A stretch of 64,000 bases of DNA, from the NCBI RefSeq assembly GCF_002878395.1, contig NC_061114.1, positions 169,448,617 through 169,512,616 of the forward strand, in the 5' to 3' direction. This DNA is from Capsicum annuum. Its lineage: Eukaryota; Streptophyta; Magnoliopsida; Solanales; Solanaceae. Under the pieces are notes generated by a model that made no database searches, had not been told where the DNA came from, and saw only the letters and a list, made by a program, of their open reading frames with translations. This document shows, piece after piece, positions 59,274 through 64,000 of this stretch (the stretch's first letter is position 1; each line of letters starts with the position of its first letter). A program made the position numbers and the translations under genes.

Positions 59274-60021
59274 TGATACAAGAAGACCAAGGAACATAAG
59301 AAAAAGCTAAAAACAGTCCACGAATCAAGAGAAATCCGAGGACCCCTTTGAGAGCTAGTTTCGATCAAACAACTACAACACAAGAATACAAGAAAACAAG
59401 GTGTATTTATACACCAAAACAGCCACTAAAACGTGATGAACACAAGAAGATAGACAACAATATCATAAGGATAATAATAACAACAAACGGTTACAAGATA
59501 CATGAACAACATGAACCTACGATTTCCCTAAACAACACTAAGACATAAAATGTAGAGATAGATAGTGAGACATACACTACAATAAGACCCAAGAACCCAA
59601 AGATATATCAAATCTAAGGACCCCTAGAACTTACGATAGCAACACCACACTCTTACGAAGTCATGAGAGGAATTCCACCGCTCAAGCACCATCGTTTCCA
59701 AGCAATACACATTCACAAGTGAATCCACACTTGCTCATGTCCTAGTTTCGGCCTAGGGAGGCTCTCTTTCTCAAGAGATGTGTTCTATCATCAACATTCA
59801 ACAACCAATGAGTTAAAACCCTAACATGTTCTATTTATAGACTTATTACAATAAGAGACAAAATGACAAAAGTGCCCCTTAATGTTAAATGAAGAAAATA
59901 GAGCCCATGGAGTGCAATAGAGGGGTGACTTTGGAGCCCTTTTTACACTTCAACTCGTACACTCTATATGTTGCATTCAAAATACTCAAAAGTTTCCATC
60001 TTCATGATCGTGCTTGTATCA
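59274..60021 (-). repeat. 5' LTR of the nested element (748 bp)
   Basis: On the minus strand it starts TGATACAAGCACGATCATG, has a TATA-like TCTATAAATAGAAC about 200 bp in, and ends CTTCTTGTATCA next to the primer site. It is about 96% identical to 57186-57934. Confidence 0.85.
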
Positions 60022-61622
60022 CAATGAGATGCCTATTTTTCCTTTTTGCTAATCCGTTCTGCTAACGGGTGCGGGTGTATGGACACGATGTCTGGTGAAT
60101 GATTCCTTGATGAGTCATAAACTCTTGAAACTGGGGGATAAGTATTCTAAGGCATTACCACTACGAAAAGCACGAATAGAAATACCAAATTGATTTTGTA
60201 TTTCAGCACAAAAACTTTTGAATATAGAAAATAACTAGGAACGATCTTTCATCAAGTAAACCCAAGTACATCTTGAAAAATCATCAATGAAAGTAACAAA
60301 GTAACAAAATCCTAAGGGTGAACTGACTCTACTAGGACCCCAAATATCAGAATGAACTAATGAGAAAATAGACTCTGAACGACTCTCAATACTGCGTGAA
60401 AATGTAGCACGTGTGTGTGTTTCCCAAGTTGACACGACTCACAATTTAATATGGATAGACTAGACAAACTAGACACCATCTTTTGTAGCTTGGATAGACT
60501 TGGATGCCCCAAAAGTTTGTGAATAAGGCCGGAAGGGTCTATAACGGAGCATGTTGTGAAGGAATTTGAAGAGGTAAGATGGTGTCCTATGCCAATCATC
60601 TGTCCCATTTTGTGGTCCTGCATTAGAAAAGAATCATCAAAAAAAGTTATACTACAATGAAGGGCACGTGTCAAACGACAAACAAATGCAAGACTAAAAT
60701 GATAACCAGGGACATAAAGAATAGAGTCTACAGTGACAGAAGATAGAGGTTTGGCTTGTCCAAATCCTTTTGGTTCTGTTCGGATTCCATTAGCTAAAGT
60801 AATAGCATGAAGAGATTGTGAATAAACAATATCAAACAGAAGTGATTTGTCACCAGAAGTGATTATTATTCCTATTCACTTTGGAATAATTTTCAAAGAT
60901 ATTTTTCATGCTTTGTTTTAGTGTGAAGATGTCTAGACACATAAATAGATAAGATTGTTCAAAACAGATCTAGATTGACAGTGCAATGGAGGTCTCTTTG
61001 AAACCAAATTCAACTTTTGATTTGGAGTTCATTCTTCTTGAAACAAAATGCAGGACTCTTCTCTGTTAGAAGAAGTTTCTCAAATAAAGTAGAAGCAAGC
61101 AGAGGTGATGATTCATATTACAGTCCCTCTAGTATCAGAATTGCCAAAAGCCACTGTGAAAATCAATGCATGACAGATTCCATTAAGTGGTCAGCTAGCA
61201 CTTACTACCAAGACAATGGAAGCTAATGGAAAATAATGCTACCGCAAAGAAGCAACCTGAAATTGCATAATTTCCGTAGAACCTACATGAGTTAGTGATT
61301 TTATGTAAGCATCACGCAACAATTTGACAAGAACAAAGTTTCTTTAAATATACAGTTAAAATATACAGTTAAGCAATGGACATAATCAGAAATATACAAG
61401 GCTACCGAAAAAGTAACGTATTACGTTTCTTTGGCACTAAACAATAATAACAAGAGGAGCTTGTTAAAGAACATGGTTCACAACTTCAAGAACTTCAGAA
61501 CTCTCATCATTAAATCATTAGGCTGCTATCCAACAGCAACGGGTTTTACTGACATATTAGTTTCACCATATCCGACTTTTCAAACACTACACTGTAAGGA
61601 CTTCAACACAAATATTACTTAC

Positions 61623-61689
61623 AACTCTTGAAGCTTCTATGGCAGTGAAGAATGCAGCAATCCGGTCCCCCTGCTGATTCCACTTGGAT
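61623..61689 (-). CDS. Candidate exon of an unidentified gene
   Basis: The acceptor GGTTATGCAG and donor GTT|GTAAGT bound 67 bases. One phase reads SKWNQQGDRIAAFFTAIEAS, an unbroken protein-like sequence. The following intron cannot be closed in frame with confidence. It could be a real exon or a chance frame. Confidence 0.35.
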
Positions 61690-62950
61690 CTGCATAACCT
61701 GAAACTAGTTTGAATAAAATATATAACTTTTATGAATGAACACAATAACCTAAGAGTTCATCACAGACATCATTACCACTGCATTATTAATATTCCTGAA
61801 CTCACCAAAACTTTCTTCAACTCCTCAATCAATATAGAGTCTGTCAAATATTATACATAAAAATTGTTGAATTTTGCCATGCTAGTTGCAGAATCTCTTT
61901 CCTGTTTGTGAAGTAAATGACCCATACACTTGCCTATCGTTGATGTTCATGACAACTAGGAGAGGAAAAAAGCTATAGAGAAAATAAATACCAAGTGGAG
62001 CAGGCCAAATTTATTGTAATGTCAGTACAAATATTTTAAATCACACAATAATGATAATAGAACTCAAATAACTATTTGGTTAAATTGTTCTGAATGGCAA
62101 AAATCAACACTAACATCATGAACATAAAGGTAATATATGTGTTACGTTATCTAACGACTTGGAACAATTAATACTGAATATCTCCAATTTCAATATTGTG
62201 AAGAATAATTATTTATCAGAAAGAAGTAACTTTATCCTGCAATCCAAGGTAACATCTGCTTCATCTACCTTTAGCCTCATTGTTCTTAATTTATCTTCTT
62301 GAACTAGTCCTGACTTTACAATCCCATGCATGATAGTCATCACCTTGCGTCATGCTTTTTCCTATCCTATTCTTAAATAGAGAACCCATTAAGGGAGTGC
62401 GAGAACGAACTGTTTGTTAATGTTCCCATTTCAAGAAGTTACCTAGTCACCCTGCACTCTACACATGCTTGAGAGCTCCATGATTCCATCAGATGAGACT
62501 AAGTTGATTTACAGACATTACGGTACGAATATTCAAATTCAAATGCATCAGAATATAATTCTGTCTCGTCTCATATTTTTCCTTGTATTGCTAATTCTCA
62601 CAATTAAGAAAATATAAATTGCTTTATTTATAATGGTATCTTTTACCACTCTTCCCTCCCATGAGAAACCCACAGTAGAACATAGCATAATATGCAGTAA
62701 AATACCAATTCAATTATACATTATGCATGACACTTGCAAGCATCATGCAAGGGTGTGGTCCCACCCAATCCCTTGAATAAAAGAATCAGCCTTAGTAGAT
62801 ATCTCTACTAATTTACTCACTCGTTCAAGTTCTTTATAACAGGATATAGGAGCCACGATAATTAAGAAAACATAGTCGACCTTCTAAGAAGTCAAAGGAC
62901 TATCACAGTTTGTCAAACTATTTCTATATTATGTTGATCAACACAAACTG

Positions 62951-63002
62951 AAAAAAGGAAAGCCCGGTGCACTAAAGCTCCCGCTATGCGCAGGGTCCAG
63001 GG
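62951..63002 (-). mobile_element. SINE 3' fragment
   Basis: It matches the 3' end of the family seen at 21.5 kb: on the minus strand GCATAGCGGGAGCTTTAGTG, then CACCGGGCTTTCC and a T run. The 5' part is missing. Confidence 0.5.
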
Positions 63003-63927
63003 ATATAATAATTCAATCACTAGCAAAAATATTTCAATGCCATGGAATTGTAGTGCTAAGCTCAAAATGTGCTGGAGTCCTAGAAAGAATCATGAGGGTG
63101 GGAGCAGGAGAGATTTACATACTCATATCAAGAAGCACTAATCCGAGGAAAGATTTATTTTCCATTCAGCGTCTATCATACTCTTCCACAACCAGTGGGT
63201 CTGTTCAATACCTATACCACTTTCTTAAAATTAGAGAATTTGTTATCCAAACCTTACAGATCCATCAGGAGATAACTGCAAAACATCAAGCACTGACTAA
63301 ATTTCAGTATTGGAAAATTAAAACAGAACCAGGTACAATTACTTTGTGCTTAGAAACGCCACTCATTTTGCTAGATCAAGGAAAAGAGTTGAAACAAGAG
63401 TATACATTCCAGGAGAATGCCATTTGATTTCTGTTCCTAAGTTTTATGATCAAGTCAAATTATCTCTTTTCAGATGCTATATTTTTAGTAGTTAGCAATT
63501 ATTTTTTTACAAAATTTTGTGACACTTCTCTTTAGTAAACTTTCAGCACTTACATAGTTTCTCCTCAACATTCAATATTTACAATTTAGGGCTTACACCA
63601 AAAGTTATATACAATTTTCTTTTTCTAAGCATATATGTAGTTGGTGGGAATAAGAGAGAGCATCTCACCTGTCAAACAAGTTACAGAATCACTCGAGAGA
63701 ACACCATCAAGCGGACACATTCAATGCAATAACATAGAGAAGAAATCGCCCACAACATATTCTTCATACCAGGCTAGTACACTATCGTATTATCATAGCA
63801 AGAGCTCAAGTTCCAAATATCAGCAAACTTAATTATACTAACTGAACCAGAAAGTTTTACATTACCTAATAACTATAAGTCTATAAGTAATTTACACATT
63901 AGCAAGACACTCTATGGATTAACTCAC

Positions 63928-63970
63928 ATTGCCAAGGAAAAAGATTTTTGACATATCCCCATAGATAACC
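63928..63970 (-). CDS. Candidate exon of an unidentified gene
   Basis: A pyrimidine-rich acceptor (GTTTCTTTCTCAG) and donor AAT|GTGAGT bound 43 bases that read VIYGDMSKIFFLGN in one phase. It may belong with the candidate exon at 61.65 kb; no link is proven. Confidence 0.3.
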
Positions 63971-64000
63971 CTGAGAAAGAAACCAAGCATGATCCGAAGA

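Larger units (their letters stand above)
56435..60021 (-). mobile_element. Non-coding LTR retroelement with an extra, part-inverted LTR
   Basis: The perfect 5-bp target duplication CAATG (56430-56434, 60022-60026) bounds a 3587-bp insert beginning TGATAC and ending GTATCA. Inside, two direct LTRs (57186-57934, 59274-60021) enclose 1339 bp with primer site TGGTATCAAAGC (59271-59260, minus) and purine tract GATGGAGAGGA (57945-57935, minus). A third, diverged LTR occupies 56435-57185 in two oppositely oriented parts. No protein is encoded; it would rely on a helper element. Confidence 0.75.
54062..60861 (-). mobile_element. Second Ty1/copia element, 5'-truncated, carrying a nested insertion
   Basis: The minus strand keeps the LTR (54062-54202), RNase H, RT, part of integrase (54203-56434) and, beyond the nested element, the rest of integrase to just short of the protease active site (60027-60861). 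It breaks off after the TCACCAGAA phrase that in the first copy immediately precedes the DSGASDH codons. Gag and the 5' LTR are absent. It is about 90% similar to the copia in intron 3. Confidence 0.82.
54210..60861 (-). pseudogene. Copia pol, broken and interrupted
   Basis: Pieces in order on the minus strand: GAG-pre-integrase ([11 protein letters not shown] near 60440), integrase ([34 protein letters not shown] near 60300-60240), then after the nested insertion more integrase near 56400, RT from 55797 ([47 protein letters not shown]), YVDD near 55150, and RNase H to a stop at 54210. Many stops and shifts. No functional product. Confidence 0.75.
60862..64000 (-). other. Right-end region, possible introns of an unidentified gene
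   Basis: The composition is less AT-rich and two short segments look like exons with good splice sites on the minus strand (61689-61623 and 63970-63928, listed separately). The frame at 63053-63427 is open for 124 codons but resembles nothing known to me. I cannot assemble a protein. Confidence 0.3.

Noticed and set aside
63053..63427. 124-codon open frame as a gene
   Set aside because: No recognisable domain or splice context, and it overlaps a SINE-adjacent intron-like region. Length alone is not convincing.

Overview
This window is nuclear DNA of a flowering plant, most likely a member of the nightshade family (Solanaceae). The evidence is AT-rich sequence, one plant gene with GT-AG introns, and dense plant transposable elements: L1, RTE, Ty1/copia, Ty3/gypsy, hAT, SINE and TRIM types. 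Several repeat families, such as the (TTG)n-ended tails and the tRNA-like SINEs, are ones I associate with Solanaceae; that assignment is from memory, not from a search.

Only one host gene can be read with confidence. It lies on the minus strand from about 18.1 kb to beyond the left edge and encodes an EHD3-like nuclear protein with three PHD-type zinc fingers. Six coding exons (16427-16191, 12790-12554, 12473-12153, 1885-1796, 1695-1651, 738-1) join in phase 0 to give 556 codons before the window ends. A non-coding 5' exon (about 18095-18007) and a 5' UTR intron are likely. Intron 3 is 10.3 kb, swollen by a copia element and an L1 element. One small intron uses a GC donor. The 5' UTR intron contains a decayed second copy of the start of coding exon 1.

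From 18 to 30 kb there is no host gene. This stretch holds tandem repeats (a 108-bp array at 20.1-20.7 kb), a fragmented and inverted mitochondrial atp8 insertion at 22.9-23.4 kb flanked by 215-bp direct repeats, a 2-kb foldback element (25.5-27.5 kb), a Mutator-like foldback element (27.5-28.9 kb) and a rearranged SINE.

From 30 to 52 kb the window is mainly retroelements. They are a gag-only Ty3/gypsy element with both LTRs (30348-36264), an RTE LINE fragment (36.3-37.5 kb), a 5'-truncated L1 (38.4-38.8 kb), a 2.8-kb solo LTR (40.7-43.5 kb), and a near full-length but dead L1 (about 43.8-51.55 kb). That L1 carries a truncated RTE LINE and a 759-bp hAT-type foldback element with a perfect 8-bp target duplication.

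From 52 to 61 kb there is a 271-bp TRIM element and a second, 5'-truncated copia element related to the one in intron 3. It is interrupted by a 3587-bp non-coding LTR element with a perfect 5-bp target duplication; one end of this insertion is an LTR whose two parts lie in opposite orientation. The last 3 kb shows only weak exon-like segments of an unidentified gene.

All transposon reading frames seen are broken or incomplete. I see no CRISPR array, rRNA or tRNA gene, and no pararetroviral or other viral sequence.
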